Shown: positions 24,915 through 34,254, counted from the stretch's first letter. The stretch: DNA of 64,000 bases from Elusimicrobia bacterium GWC2_64_44 (GCA_001799845.1 MGUG01000041.1:1-64000), one strand, 5' to 3'. Numbers and translations are program-made. The notes: generated from the sequence alone by a model not told the origin.

Positions 24915-25648
24915 AAATAATCTCTCACCGCGGCGCCTCCGCCTACGCGCCCGAAAACACGCTGAAGGCCTTCAAGCTGGCCGTGGAGATGGGCTCCAGG
25001 GACTTCGAGTTCGACGTGCACCTGACGAAGGACGGCGAGCTGGTCGTGCACCATGACTACACCCTCGAGCATACCGCCGGCAAGCACGTGAAGATAGTTG
25101 ACTGCACCTATGAGGAATTGAAGAAGTTCAACGTGGCCTGGCATTACCGGGCCGACCGCCGCCCCCAGCACGTCCCGCTGCTCGCCGACGTAATCGATAT
25201 CATCGCCCCGCACGCCGACGGCCTCAACTTCGAGGTGAAGAACGACGGCAACCTCTACCCCGGCATCGAGAAAAAGTTGCTCGATTTCATCAAGCACCGC
25301 GCCGGGCTGCTGGAGAAATCCCTGATCTCCAGCTTCGACCACGGCACGCTGAAGCGCCTGCGGGCGCTGTCCCACACCGTAAAACTGGCCTACCTGGGCC
25401 ACGGCCTCAGCACCATGCTGCTGCTGCCCGCCCTCCGCAAGGCGCGCTCCGTCGGTGCCGTCAACTTCCACCTCGCGCTGCGCATCGCTTTCAAGCTTAA
25501 CATCTCGCGCATCAAGAAGGCCGGCTTCAACGCGTGTGTCTACACGGTCAACACCCAAAAAGACGCGAAGCGCATGCAGGCCATAGGCGTGGACGGCATC
25601 TTTACCAACCACCCCGACATCCTGGGCAAGTGGACCCTGAAGGGCTGA
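24911..25648 (+). CDS. Glycerophosphodiester phosphodiesterase
   Basis: The 245-aa protein is a GDPD TIM-barrel enzyme that splits glycerophosphodiesters into glycerol 3-phosphate and an alcohol. Signatures are 'ISHRGASAYAPENTLKAF' with the catalytic His, 'FEFDVHLTKDGELVVHHD', 'LNFEVKNDG' and the late 'CVYTVNTQKDAKRMQAIGVD' and 'GIFTNHPD'. No signal peptide is present, so it is a cytoplasmic UgpQ-type enzyme. It is translationally coupled to the PHP gene, and nadA starts one base after its stop. Confidence 0.92.
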   Translation: MKIISHRGASAYAPENTLKAFKLAVEMGSRDFEFDVHLTKDGELVVHHDYTLEHTAGKHVKIVDCTYEELKKFNVAWHYRADRRPQHVPLLADVIDIIAPHADGLNFEVKNDGNLYPGIEKKLLDFIKHRAGLLEKSLISSFDHGTLKRLRALSHTVKLAYLGHGLSTMLLLPALRKARSVGAVNFHLALRIAFKLNISRIKKAGFNACVYTVNTQKDAKRMQAIGVDGIFTNHPDILGKWTLKG

Positions 25649-25649
25649 T

Positions 25650-26657
<1,008 letters not shown>

Positions 26658-26667
26658 ATCTGATAGC

Positions 26668-26856
26668 GGAAGGAAGGCTGGCCGCTCGCTCATAAGCGGC
26701 CGTGGGGGAAGAGGGCCTGCGGTCCTCCGCCGGCAAAGAACTCGCTCGGCACACAGTGCCTCGCTCAAACATTCTTTGCCGCCGCCCTAATGATAGGCGG
26801 TCCGCTACGGACCTTGGCCCTACGGCCTAAAATCGCTCCCGGCCAGCCTTCCTTCC
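26668..26856. repeat. Nested multi-hairpin palindromic element (unclassified)
   Basis: This 189-bp intergenic block folds back on itself. A perfect 17-bp outer stem pairs 26668-26684 with 26840-26856. Inside, GGCCGT/ACGGCC (26698-26703 with 26822-26827), GGGCC/GGCCC, GGTCC/GGACC, the 10-bp CGGCAAAGAA/TTCTTTGCCG (26731-26740 with 26772-26781) and GGCAC/GTGCC (26748-26752 with 26756-26760) continue one long imperfect hairpin. Competing local hairpins are also perfect: GCCGCT/AGCGGC, CCGCC/GGCGG, GGTCCG-CTA-CGGACC and GGCC-CTAC-GGCC. The word CTCGCTC occurs three times (26685, 26741, 26760) and ATCGCTC once (26832), three of the four in or beside predicted unpaired loops. No ORF of interest lies inside. 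It could be a MITE/REP-like mobile element or a structured RNA. Confidence 0.75.
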
Positions 26857-26861
26857 TCGGC

Positions 26862-26892
26862 GCAAAATAAAGAACCCCGGGCCGTCCCGGGG
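26862..26892 (-). terminator. Terminator after the 221-aa zinc-ribbon gene
   Basis: On the minus strand CCCCGGG ACGG CCCGGGG is followed by TTCTTTATTTT. It ends the zinc-ribbon gene pair. Confidence 0.8.
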
Positions 26893-26913
26893 CTCTTCGC
26901 TTTTAAGGCGGCG

Positions 26914-27579
26914 TCAGAACTTGGCGCCGCACTCGCCGCAGAACCGCGCGCCCTGCTGGCTGGGCTTGCCGCAGGCGGGGCATTTGGGCAGCTCAAGAGA
27001 GGCGCCGCAGTTATTGCAGAACTTCCCCTCGCCCGAAGGCTTGCCGCATTTGGCGCAGATGGTCTGCTTGCTTTCGATCTTGCCGGTGAAGACCGGCGTC
27101 GCGGCGGCGGCCTCCCCTATGTCCTTCACCATTTTCTGCGCCTTCGCGGCGGCTATCTCCACGTTCGCCCTCGGCGCGTCCTGGATGCAGAGGCCTTCCT
27201 GCTCGTTCCAGCAGCTGTCGCAGGCCCACTTATTGCACTTCGGGCAGCGCTTGAAATGTCCCTTGGCGTCGTTCTGCGCCAGCTCGAAGGCAGCCTCGTG
27301 CTCCTTGTGCCACTCCGGGGACATCCCGGTGAACTTGGCGCTGATGGCGTTCGTGCCGCGCTCCAGAGTGGAGCCCAGTCCGCTCTGGCCGGCGATGCTC
27401 GCCACCGCGCTGATCACGTCGCCCAGGCCCTTGAAGAACTTCTTCTTCTTGTAGGTGCTGGATTCGGTGAAGCGGGTCTTGTACCCCTCGCGGCAGGTGT
27501 CGCAGAAGAAGGTGAACTGGAAGCCTGCCTCGGTGCTGTTGTCAGCGAAGTTGCTTGTGAAGCCTATCAGGTTGGACAT
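26914..27579 (-). CDS. Multi-zinc-ribbon protein
   Basis: The 221-aa protein has four CxxC-type zinc-binding clusters: 'FFCDTCREGY' near the N-terminus, 'RCPKCNKWACDSCWNEQEGLC' in the middle, and two C-terminal double ribbons 'ICAKCGKPSGEGKFCNNCGA' and 'KCPACGKPSQQGARFCGECG'. A Gly/Ser-rich hydrophobic segment near 50-70 might touch membranes but is not a clear helix. No enzymatic domain is evident, so it may be an adaptor. The ATG follows the upstream ribbon gene's stop by one base, with the Shine-Dalgarno (GGAGAG) inside that gene's end. Confidence 0.75.
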   Translation of the reverse strand: MSNLIGFTSNFADNSTEAGFQFTFFCDTCREGYKTRFTESSTYKKKKFFKGLGDVISAVASIAGQSGLGSTLERGTNAISAKFTGMSPEWHKEHEAAFELAQNDAKGHFKRCPKCNKWACDSCWNEQEGLCIQDAPRANVEIAAAKAQKMVKDIGEAAAATPVFTGKIESKQTICAKCGKPSGEGKFCNNCGASLELPKCPACGKPSQQGARFCGECGAKF

Positions 27580-27580
27580 G

Positions 27581-27832
27581 TTATTTCTCTCCTAGCCGCG
27601 CCCCGCAGGCGCAGTAATCCCCGAAGAAAACGGTTTTGCCGCACTTAGGGCAGACTATTTCCAGTTTGAGCCCGCACCCCGCGCAGGCCTTCCAGGTTTC
27701 TTTCACGGGGGCGCGGCATTTATGGCAGCGCAGGTCCCCGCAAGGGTTGACCTTGCCGCAGGCCGGGCAGGCGGCGGCGTCCGGCGGGGCGAGTTCGCCG
27801 CAATAGCGGCACGGGTGCTGGTATCCTGGCAT
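27581..27832 (-). CDS. Small zinc-ribbon protein
   Basis: The 83-aa protein is almost entirely zinc ribbons: 'CRYCGELAPPDAAACPACG', 'RCHKCRAPVKETWKACAGCG' and 'VCPKCGKTVFFGDYCACG', giving three probable zinc sites. I start it at the ATG at 27832 (MPGYQHPCRYCG), which has AAGGAG upstream, instead of the track's longer 104-aa version. It is coupled to the downstream 221-aa multi-ribbon gene. The function is unknown; the pair probably works together. Confidence 0.75.
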   Translation of the reverse strand: MPGYQHPCRYCGELAPPDAAACPACGKVNPCGDLRCHKCRAPVKETWKACAGCGLKLEIVCPKCGKTVFFGDYCACGARLGEK

Positions 27833-27893
27833 AGGGCTCCTTAGCTTAACGGAAAAAAGTATACAAATTTTACCGAAGGGCGGCCTCCGCGGC

Positions 27894-27924
27894 AAAAAAA
27901 GAGCCCCGGGGCGGCCCGGGGCTC
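27894..27924 (-). terminator. Terminator after aclA
   Basis: A 10-bp stem GAGCCCCGGG / CCCGGGGCTC is followed on the minus strand by a run of seven T. It ends the acn-aclB-aclA operon. Confidence 0.88.
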
Positions 27925-27944
27925 TTCTCTGTCCTGGCGGACGC

Positions 27945-29774
27945 TTACAGGTCCGTCATGTAGGCTATCTCGTCGTATGGGGTGCGGTACAGCGGCTGCT
28001 TCAGGCGCTTCTGGTCGAAGATATGCCCGAAGATGCCGATGGAGCGCCCCACCACGAACAAGGCGTTGAGGCAGCCCATGTTGACGATATTGTCGCTCTC
28101 GTCCTTGGTGAACTGCCCGCTGCTCGACAGCATGTCCACGAAGGCGATGCCGATGCAGCCGTCGACGTTGAGGATCAGGTTGCCCTTCTTCTTCGTCGTC
28201 AGCTGCTCCACGGCCAGCGCGTAGTCCAGCAGGTCGGTCTTCTTGAAGTTCTTCTTGCAGAAGGCCTTCAGCTGTGTGACGCGCATGTCGGGATTGGTCA
28301 GGCTTTTCACCTTGTGGCCGATGCCGGGGATGTTGGCGCCCTTGCCCTTCATGTCGCGGATGAACTGCTCGGGCGTGAGGCCGGCGTCGAAGGCGCGCTT
28401 GAACTGCTGCGCCGCGCCGTCGATGGCGCCGCCGAAGCGCGGGCCGATGGTAAGCAGGCCGGAAGCCAGCGAGGAGATGATGTCCTTGCCGGCGCGGGCC
28501 GCCACTATGGCGTTATGCGCGCCGCTCACGGCGGGGCCGTGGTCGGCGGTCAGCATCAGCGCGGTCTCCAGGAACTTGTTGCCGTAGTCCGGCAGCCGCC
28601 GCTTGAACCAGAGCAGCCCTATCACGCCGCCTATCCCCATCTGGCTCTCGAGCACCTTGGAGATCGGGATGTTCAGGTATTCCAGCTCTTCCTTCTTCTC
28701 GTTGGAGATGGTGTTGATGAAGGTGGTGGCCTTGCGGATCTTGCCCTCTTTCAGCGCCTGGGCGAAGTCCATCGGCAGGACCGGGGCGGCCACGTCGGCC
28801 GCGGGCTTGATCGAGCCCTTCTTCACCAGTCTCTCATAGGTTTCGTTGATCTTCACGCCGTAGTCGTCGAAGGAAGTCGGCACTACCGCGCCGGCGGCCT
28901 TCAGCGCCGCGTTCTTGGCGTCTGCGGTCTCCAGGTCCGAGCCCGCCTTCGCGCCCGCGTGTCCGAACTGCACGCCCGCCGGGAACATCTTGGAGCAGGT
29001 GCCGGTCACCCAGATGACGAGCGGCTTGGTGATCTTTTTGGCCTTGAGGGCTTCGACTATGCGCAGCTCCTCGGTGCCGCCTATCTCGCCCAGCGCCACG
29101 ATCATTTTTACGGCCGGGATGGCCTCATAGCGCAGTATGTGCTCCAGCAGCGTGGAGCCGGGGTAGGCGTCGCCGCCTATGGCTATGCCCTCGTAGAGGC
29201 CGTCGGTATTGCGGGCTATGATGTTATAGCACTCGTTCGACAGGCCGCCCGACTTGGAGACGAAGCCGACCGAGCCGGGCCTGTGGAGCTTCGACTCGAC
29301 GATGTTCTCGTAGGTGCCGGCGGTGTTGGCGATCTTGAAGCAGCCGGCCTTGATGCCGCCCACGGTGGCGGGGCCGATGACCATCTTGTCGAGCTTGGCG
29401 GCGGTGGCGGCGAGTATCCTGGCGCGGCGCTCCGGCACGCCCTCGGCGATCACGCACACGGTGCGGATATTCGGGTGGTTCAGGGCTTCCATGGAGCTGT
29501 CGAAGGCGGAGCGGTAGGAAGCGAAGTTCACCACCACGTCGGCCTTGGGGTGCTTCGCCGCCGCGGCCGCGAAGTTCTTGTACATCGGCAGCAGCACTTC
29601 GCCCTTGCCGAAGAAGACCTTGTGCACGCCTTCGCTGCCGGGGTTCACGATGGCCGCTACCGACGGGACCTTGCGCCCGCAGGCGTAGTCGAAGTCCAGC
29701 ATGCGCTGTATGGCGTTGACGTGGTAGCCGTAAACTATCGCCGTGGTGTCTTTGGTGAAAAGTTCGGGTTTCAT
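27945..29774 (-). CDS. aclA: ATP-citrate lyase, large subunit (AclA)
   Basis: ATP-citrate lyase splits citrate with CoA and ATP into acetyl-CoA and oxaloacetate. The 609-aa subunit has an N-terminal CoA-binding/succinyl-CoA-synthetase-alpha-like region ('GFVSKSGGLSNE', 'GIAIGGDAYPGSTLLEH') with the phosphorylated histidine in 'VQFGHAGAKAG' (His272), and a C-terminal citrate-synthase-like lyase domain ('LMLTADHGPAVSGAHN', 'GPRFGGAIDGAAQQF', 'IPGIGHKVKS'). The length matches Chlorobium AclA and plant ACLB. Its ATG overlaps the aclB stop by one base (TAATG). It implies reductive-TCA-type carbon fixation or citrate-derived acetyl-CoA supply. Confidence 0.95.
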   Translation of the reverse strand: MKPELFTKDTTAIVYGYHVNAIQRMLDFDYACGRKVPSVAAIVNPGSEGVHKVFFGKGEVLLPMYKNFAAAAAKHPKADVVVNFASYRSAFDSSMEALNHPNIRTVCVIAEGVPERRARILAATAAKLDKMVIGPATVGGIKAGCFKIANTAGTYENIVESKLHRPGSVGFVSKSGGLSNECYNIIARNTDGLYEGIAIGGDAYPGSTLLEHILRYEAIPAVKMIVALGEIGGTEELRIVEALKAKKITKPLVIWVTGTCSKMFPAGVQFGHAGAKAGSDLETADAKNAALKAAGAVVPTSFDDYGVKINETYERLVKKGSIKPAADVAAPVLPMDFAQALKEGKIRKATTFINTISNEKKEELEYLNIPISKVLESQMGIGGVIGLLWFKRRLPDYGNKFLETALMLTADHGPAVSGAHNAIVAARAGKDIISSLASGLLTIGPRFGGAIDGAAQQFKRAFDAGLTPEQFIRDMKGKGANIPGIGHKVKSLTNPDMRVTQLKAFCKKNFKKTDLLDYALAVEQLTTKKKGNLILNVDGCIGIAFVDMLSSSGQFTKDESDNIVNMGCLNALFVVGRSIGIFGHIFDQKRLKQPLYRTPYDEIAYMTDL

Positions 29775-31084
29775 TACTTCTTACCTCCCGCTTTGGCAGG
29801 CTTACAGGCCGGGGCGGCGGGCGCCGGGTTCAGCGCCATGGAGACCACGGCGGTCATGTGCGTCTCGGGGCCGTACACTTCTATCGGCAGGCCCAGCGTC
29901 TCGCCCAGCTTGCGCATGTTGGCGAGGCCTTCCTTGTAGTTGGGGCCGCCGCGGCGCACGTAGATCTTCACCTTGCCGTCCACCAGTTTGGCCTTGTACT
30001 CGGTCAGGGCCTTGATGATGCCCTTGAAGGTCTTGGCCACGTCGGTGAAGTTGGCTATGCCGCCGCCGATGATGAGCACCTTGCCGCGCGGGTCCTTCTT
30101 GCGCGTCATCAGGTCCAGGATGGTTTTGGCGTACTGGTAGGTGTCCTCGGCCGACGGGTCGCCGGAGTACTCGCCGTAGTTGGCGAGGTCCTTGGAGAAG
30201 CCCAGGTCGCAGACGGTGTCCGCGTAGATCACGGATGCGCCGCCGCCGGCCACCATGTTCCACACACGGCCTTCCGGATTCAGCATGGTCAGCTTGAGGC
30301 TCGCGCCGGTGCCTTCGTCTATCTTGCGGATGAATTCCTCCTCCTTGGTGTGCTTCTGGCCGAAGGAGGACGGGAATTCCAGGTCGCCCCAGATCTTGGT
30401 GCATTCAAAAGCGGCCGTGTCGTCCACGCGGGCCACCAGGTCCAGCGGCACTATCTCGTCGCCGCTGAAGGTGAAGGGATTGATCTCCAGGTAGGTGAAG
30501 TGGCCCTCGGCGTAGACCTTGTAGAGGGCGCGCACGAATTCCTCTATCTGGTCTTTCCGACGGCCGAACTCGGGCATATTGAGCTTCACCTCGTCGATGG
30601 AGGAGAGGACGGGGATCCGGGTCTCCTTCACCTTGTCCCAGTTCTCCTCGACGTAGATGCCGCCCTTGTTGGAAAGATATACCGTGTCGTAGTCGCGGTA
30701 GGCGCGGATGGCCACGTAGCACTCTTCGGCGTCCTCGGAGTGCGGGGTGAACGGCTCTATCATGAAGACGTTAAGTTCGCCCGTGGTCTTGCCCACCGTG
30801 ACGGTCTTGTTCATGCGCTCGGCGATCCACGCCCAGGCGGCTTTAAAGTCCTTGTTCAGGCACAGCAGGCCGTGTTTGCCGCGCTTGCCGAACAGCTGGT
30901 CGGGCTTGGCTACCAGCTTTTCCTTAAGCAGCCACGGGTGGTCTTTCACCAGCTTCTTGGGGTCGGTGGCGGGCGTAACGAGCGCCAGCTTCTCCGACTT
31001 GCCCTTGAAGGACGGTATGGTCTTGGCCAGCCCGTCGAACAGTATCTTCTTGCCTTCGTATTCTCTTATTCCTCTTTGTGCCAT
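29774..31084 (-). CDS. aclB: ATP-citrate lyase, small subunit (AclB, ATP-grasp)
   Basis: The small subunit holds the ATP-grasp and citrate-binding domains. I start it at the ATG at 31084 (MAQRGIREYEGKKILF), giving 436 aa, close to Chlorobium AclB and plant ACLA. The 540-aa track version runs antisense into aconitase. Recognisable blocks are 'KLVAKPDQLFGKRGKHGLL', 'FIEPFTPHSEDAEECYVAIR'-type sequence, 'YLEINPFTF' and the Gly-rich 'VWNMVAGGGASVIYADTVCD', followed by 'GKVLIIGGGIANFTDVA'. It starts 8 bp after the aconitase stop, so all three genes form one operon. Confidence 0.94.
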   Translation of the reverse strand: MAQRGIREYEGKKILFDGLAKTIPSFKGKSEKLALVTPATDPKKLVKDHPWLLKEKLVAKPDQLFGKRGKHGLLCLNKDFKAAWAWIAERMNKTVTVGKTTGELNVFMIEPFTPHSEDAEECYVAIRAYRDYDTVYLSNKGGIYVEENWDKVKETRIPVLSSIDEVKLNMPEFGRRKDQIEEFVRALYKVYAEGHFTYLEINPFTFSGDEIVPLDLVARVDDTAAFECTKIWGDLEFPSSFGQKHTKEEEFIRKIDEGTGASLKLTMLNPEGRVWNMVAGGGASVIYADTVCDLGFSKDLANYGEYSGDPSAEDTYQYAKTILDLMTRKKDPRGKVLIIGGGIANFTDVAKTFKGIIKALTEYKAKLVDGKVKIYVRRGGPNYKEGLANMRKLGETLGLPIEVYGPETHMTAVVSMALNPAPAAPACKPAKAGGKK

Positions 31085-31092
31085 GGTGTCCT

Positions 31093-33018
31093 TTATTTGC
31101 CGGTAGTATGGTTCAGCAGGCCGCCGGAGGCCAGTATGCCGCGCTGCCGCTCCGAGAGGGCGCAGACGCAGTCTATCTCCGCGCCGGTGCGCTCGTTGCG
31201 CAGCACCACGGGCAGCCCCTTGGCGAAAGCGTCGTGCCAGACCGCGCAGGTCAGCTTGTCGCCCTTCTGCACCTGGTCGTAGTCCGCCGGGTTGCTGAAC
31301 GTCAGCGGGGCGATGCCGAAGTTGATGAGGTTGGCCGCGTGGATGCGCTCGAAAGACTTGGCCAGCACGGCCTTTACGCCCAGGAACATCGGGCACATGG
31401 CCGCGTGCTCGCGGCTCGAGCCCTGCCCGTAGGACTCGCCGGCCACTATGATGTTATGCGACTTGCTCTTGAGGCAGCGGTCCGGGAAGGTCTTGTCCAC
31501 GTTCTCGAAGACGAACTGCGCGTACTTCGGGACATTGGAGCGGTACTTCAGCCGCGCGCCGGCGGGCATGATGTGGTCGGTGGTGACCTTGTCGCCGACG
31601 TGTATCATTACCTCGCCGTTGAGGGACTCCGGCATGCGGTCGTTCTTGGGCGGCTCGCCGATATTGGGGCCGCGGAACACCTCGGTCTTCCTCAGGGCCG
31701 CCGTGGGCTTGATGAACATAGAATCGTCGGCCAGGAACTCGTGCGGCTCGTGGACCTCCGGGAATTTCACGTGCGACTTGCGCGGGTCGGTGAACTTGCC
31801 GGTGAGGGCCGCCAGCGCGGCCACCTCGGGGCTAACAAGGTACACCTGCGCGTCGGCGGTGCCGCTGCGGGCCTCGAAGTTGCGGTTGGAGGTGCGCAGG
31901 CTGACGCCGCCGCTCTTGGGCGAGAAGTGGTTGCCGATACAGAAGCCGCAGGCGCTCTCCAGGATGCGGGCGCCGGCGCCTATCATGTCGGCCAGCGCGC
32001 CGTTCTTGGCGAGCATCTGCAGCACCTGGCGGGAGCCTGGGGCGATGCCCAGCGTAAGGCCGGGCGTCACGGTGTGGCCCTTAAGGATCGCGGCCACGGT
32101 CATCATGTCGCGGTAGGAGGAATTGGTGCAGGAGCCGATGCAGACCTGGTCCACGGCGGTGCCGGCGAGGTCGGCTATCTTCTTGACGTTGCCGGGGCTG
32201 TGGGGCGCGGCGGCCAGCGGCTCGATCTCGCAGAGGTCCAGCTCTATGACGCGGTCGTAGGCGGCGCCTTCGTCGGCCTTCAGCTCGGTCCAGTCGTCCT
32301 CGCGGCTCTGGGCCTTCATGAATTTCTTCGTCACGGAATCGGAGGGGAACACCGAGCAGGTCACGCCCATCTCGGCGCCCATGTTGGCGATGGTGGCGCG
32401 CTGCGGCACGGACAGGGTCTTCACGCCGGGGCCGCCGTATTCCAGCATCACGCCCACGTTGCCCTTGGTGGTCAGGAGCTCGAGCATCTTGAGGACCACG
32501 TCTTTGGCGGTCACCCACGGCTTGAGCTCGCCGGTGAGGTGCACCAGGTAAACTTTCGGGGCCGCCGTGTAGAACAGCCCGCCGCCCATGGCCACGGCCA
32601 CGTCGAGGCCGCCCGCGCCTATGGCCACCTGGCCTATGCCGCCGCCCGTAGGGGTGTGGGAATCCGAGCCCAGCAGCGTGGTGCCCGGCTTGCCGAAGCG
32701 CTCCAGGTGCACCTGGTGGCAGATGCCGTTGCCCGGGCGGGAGAACACCACGCCATAGCGGGCGGCCACGGTGCGCAGGTAGCGGTGGTCGTCGGCGTTC
32801 TCGAAGCCGACCTGCACCGTGTTGTGGTCGACGTAGGAGACCGAGAGGTCCGTTTTGATATCTTTGAGGCCCATGGCCTCGAACTGCAGGTAGGCCATGG
32901 TCCCGGTCGCGTCCTGCGTCAGGGTCTGGTCGATGCGGATGCCGATCTCGCGGCCTTTGACGTACTCGCCTTCTTTGAGATGGGAAACCAGGATCTTTTC
33001 GACGATGTTCTGTTTCAT
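31093..33018 (-). CDS. acn: Aconitate hydratase
   Basis: Aconitase interconverts citrate and isocitrate using a [4Fe-4S] cluster. The 641-aa length fits the shorter bacterial type. Signatures are 'GICHQVHLERFGKPGTTLLG', 'DSHTPTGGGIGQVAIGAGG', 'IGSCTNSSYRDMMTVAAIL', the cluster cysteines in 'ILESACGFCIGNH', 'TSNRNFEARSG' and the swivel-domain 'GESYGQGSSREHAAM'. An AAGGAG lies about 6 nt before the ATG. It is the first gene of the acn-aclB-aclA operon, divergent from rlmN. Confidence 0.96.
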   Translation of the reverse strand: MKQNIVEKILVSHLKEGEYVKGREIGIRIDQTLTQDATGTMAYLQFEAMGLKDIKTDLSVSYVDHNTVQVGFENADDHRYLRTVAARYGVVFSRPGNGICHQVHLERFGKPGTTLLGSDSHTPTGGGIGQVAIGAGGLDVAVAMGGGLFYTAAPKVYLVHLTGELKPWVTAKDVVLKMLELLTTKGNVGVMLEYGGPGVKTLSVPQRATIANMGAEMGVTCSVFPSDSVTKKFMKAQSREDDWTELKADEGAAYDRVIELDLCEIEPLAAAPHSPGNVKKIADLAGTAVDQVCIGSCTNSSYRDMMTVAAILKGHTVTPGLTLGIAPGSRQVLQMLAKNGALADMIGAGARILESACGFCIGNHFSPKSGGVSLRTSNRNFEARSGTADAQVYLVSPEVAALAALTGKFTDPRKSHVKFPEVHEPHEFLADDSMFIKPTAALRKTEVFRGPNIGEPPKNDRMPESLNGEVMIHVGDKVTTDHIMPAGARLKYRSNVPKYAQFVFENVDKTFPDRCLKSKSHNIIVAGESYGQGSSREHAAMCPMFLGVKAVLAKSFERIHAANLINFGIAPLTFSNPADYDQVQKGDKLTCAVWHDAFAKGLPVVLRNERTGAEIDCVCALSERQRGILASGGLLNHTTGK

Positions 33019-33144
33019 GGAGTGCTCCTTAAGAAGAACTTTGAACCTGCGCCGGGCCGGAAGCCAGGGGCTTAAACGCCGTGAGTATATTCTCTCATAA
33101 TAAAAGGGATTTTGCCATTGACGAAAGGCAACCCCGCTTTTTAA

Positions 33145-33150
33145 TAGAAT
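33145..33150 (+). promoter_or_regulatory. -10-like TAGAAT 6 nt before the rlmN ATG
   Basis: TAGAAT ends 6 nt before ATG 33157. The AGAGGG between them directly abuts the ATG and has no Shine-Dalgarno spacing. A TTGACG lies at 33118-33123, but its 21-nt spacer is long. Confidence 0.45.
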
Positions 33151-33156
33151 AGAGGG

Positions 33157-34179
33157 ATGACTACGCCCGCCCTGCCCGACCTGCGCGGCCTGACCCGCCT
33201 CGAGCTGGCCGCCGCCCTGTCGGCCCTGGGCGAGAAGCCCTCACACGCCGAGGCCGTCTTCCTGGCGGTGCACCGCGGCAAGACCGCGCCCGGCGGCGCG
33301 CTCTGGAACGTCCCGCCGCGGGTCTGCGCCGCGCTGGACAAAGCTTTCTCCCTGTCTCCGCTGCCGGTGCCCGAGCGCCGTCAGGTCTCGAAGGACGGCA
33401 CCAAAAAACTGCTTTTTCGCTTCACGGGAGGCACGCCGGCCGAATGCGTGGTGCTGCCCGCCAAGGACCGGCTGGTGGCCTGCCTCTCTTCGCAGTCCGG
33501 CTGCTCCTGCGGCTGCACCTTCTGCGCCACCGGCGCCCTCGGGCTGAAGCGCTCTCTCACCGCGGTAGAGATCCTCGCCCAGTTCGAGGCCTGTCTGAAG
33601 GAGGCGGGAACGCTGAACAGCCTGGTCTTCATGGGCATGGGGGAGCCGTTCCTGAACTGGGAGAACGTGAAGCGGGCGATATTGATCCTATCCGACAGCC
33701 GGGGCCGCCATTTCCCGCAGGCCAAGATGACGGTTTCCACCGTGGGCGTGATCCCGGTGATAGAGGAGCTAACGGCCTCCGACCTGCGGGTGCGGCTGGC
33801 CGTCTCCGTGGTGGCGGCCGACGAGGAGCAGCGCGCCCGCCTGGCCCCGATGGAGAAACTTTACCCGCTGCGCCGGGTGCTGGAGGCGGTGCGCGCCTAT
33901 TGCGCCGCGCGCAAAGCCCTGGTGATGTTCGAATATATCCTGTTCCCAGGCGTCAACGACCGCCCGGCCGATTCGGCGCTGCTGGCCCGGCTGGTAGGCG
34001 ACATCCCCGGCCGCGTGAACCTCATTCCCTACAACCCCCCCGGCGGGCCCGGCGGCGAGACGCCGCGCGTCAAGGAATTCCAGCTGGAGCTCATCCGCGC
34101 CGGGGTGCGCACCTACCTGCGCCCGGAGAAAGGCGCAGACATAGCCGCCGCCTGCGGGCAGCTGGCGGCCGGCGCCTGA
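33157..34179 (+). CDS. rlmN: 23S rRNA (adenine2503-C2)/tRNA methyltransferase RlmN
   Basis: RlmN is a radical SAM enzyme that methylates C2 of A2503 in 23S rRNA and A37 in some tRNAs. The 340-aa protein contains 'SSQSGCSCGCTFCATGALGL' with the CxxxCxxC cluster, 'LVFMGMGEPFLNWENV', 'MTVSTVGVIPVIEEL', 'FEYILFPGVND', 'VNLIPYNP' and a C-terminal cysteine in 'AAACGQLAAGA' that corresponds to the catalytic Cys355 of E. coli. The length is slightly below the usual 350-380. It appears to be transcribed alone from a leaderless promoter. Confidence 0.93.
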   Translation: MTTPALPDLRGLTRLELAAALSALGEKPSHAEAVFLAVHRGKTAPGGALWNVPPRVCAALDKAFSLSPLPVPERRQVSKDGTKKLLFRFTGGTPAECVVLPAKDRLVACLSSQSGCSCGCTFCATGALGLKRSLTAVEILAQFEACLKEAGTLNSLVFMGMGEPFLNWENVKRAILILSDSRGRHFPQAKMTVSTVGVIPVIEELTASDLRVRLAVSVVAADEEQRARLAPMEKLYPLRRVLEAVRAYCAARKALVMFEYILFPGVNDRPADSALLARLVGDIPGRVNLIPYNPPGGPGGETPRVKEFQLELIRAGVRTYLRPEKGADIAAACGQLAAGA

Positions 34180-34211
34180 CCGATCGCGCCGGCTCCGCCG
34201 CGTTCCTAAAG

Positions 34212-34254
34212 GGCCCAGCCGGGCCTGGGTCATAATACTTCGGTCGGCTGGGCC
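34212..34254. repeat. Inverted repeat after rlmN
   Basis: GGCCCAGCCG (34212-34221) and CGGCTGGGCC (34245-34254) form a perfect 10-bp stem with a 23-nt loop. No T run follows, so it is at best a weak terminator or an mRNA 3'-end structure. Confidence 0.45.

Noticed and set aside
28023-29939. 638-aa plus-strand ORF
   Set aside because: Antisense shadow of aclA; no motif, His/Gly/Val-rich composition typical of GC-rich antisense frames.
31085-31396. N-terminal extension of the 540-aa aclB ORF
   Set aside because: The extension overlaps aconitase in another frame; the ATG at 31084 matches the family start.
31078-33075. 665-aa plus-strand ORF
   Set aside because: Shadow of aconitase on the opposite strand.
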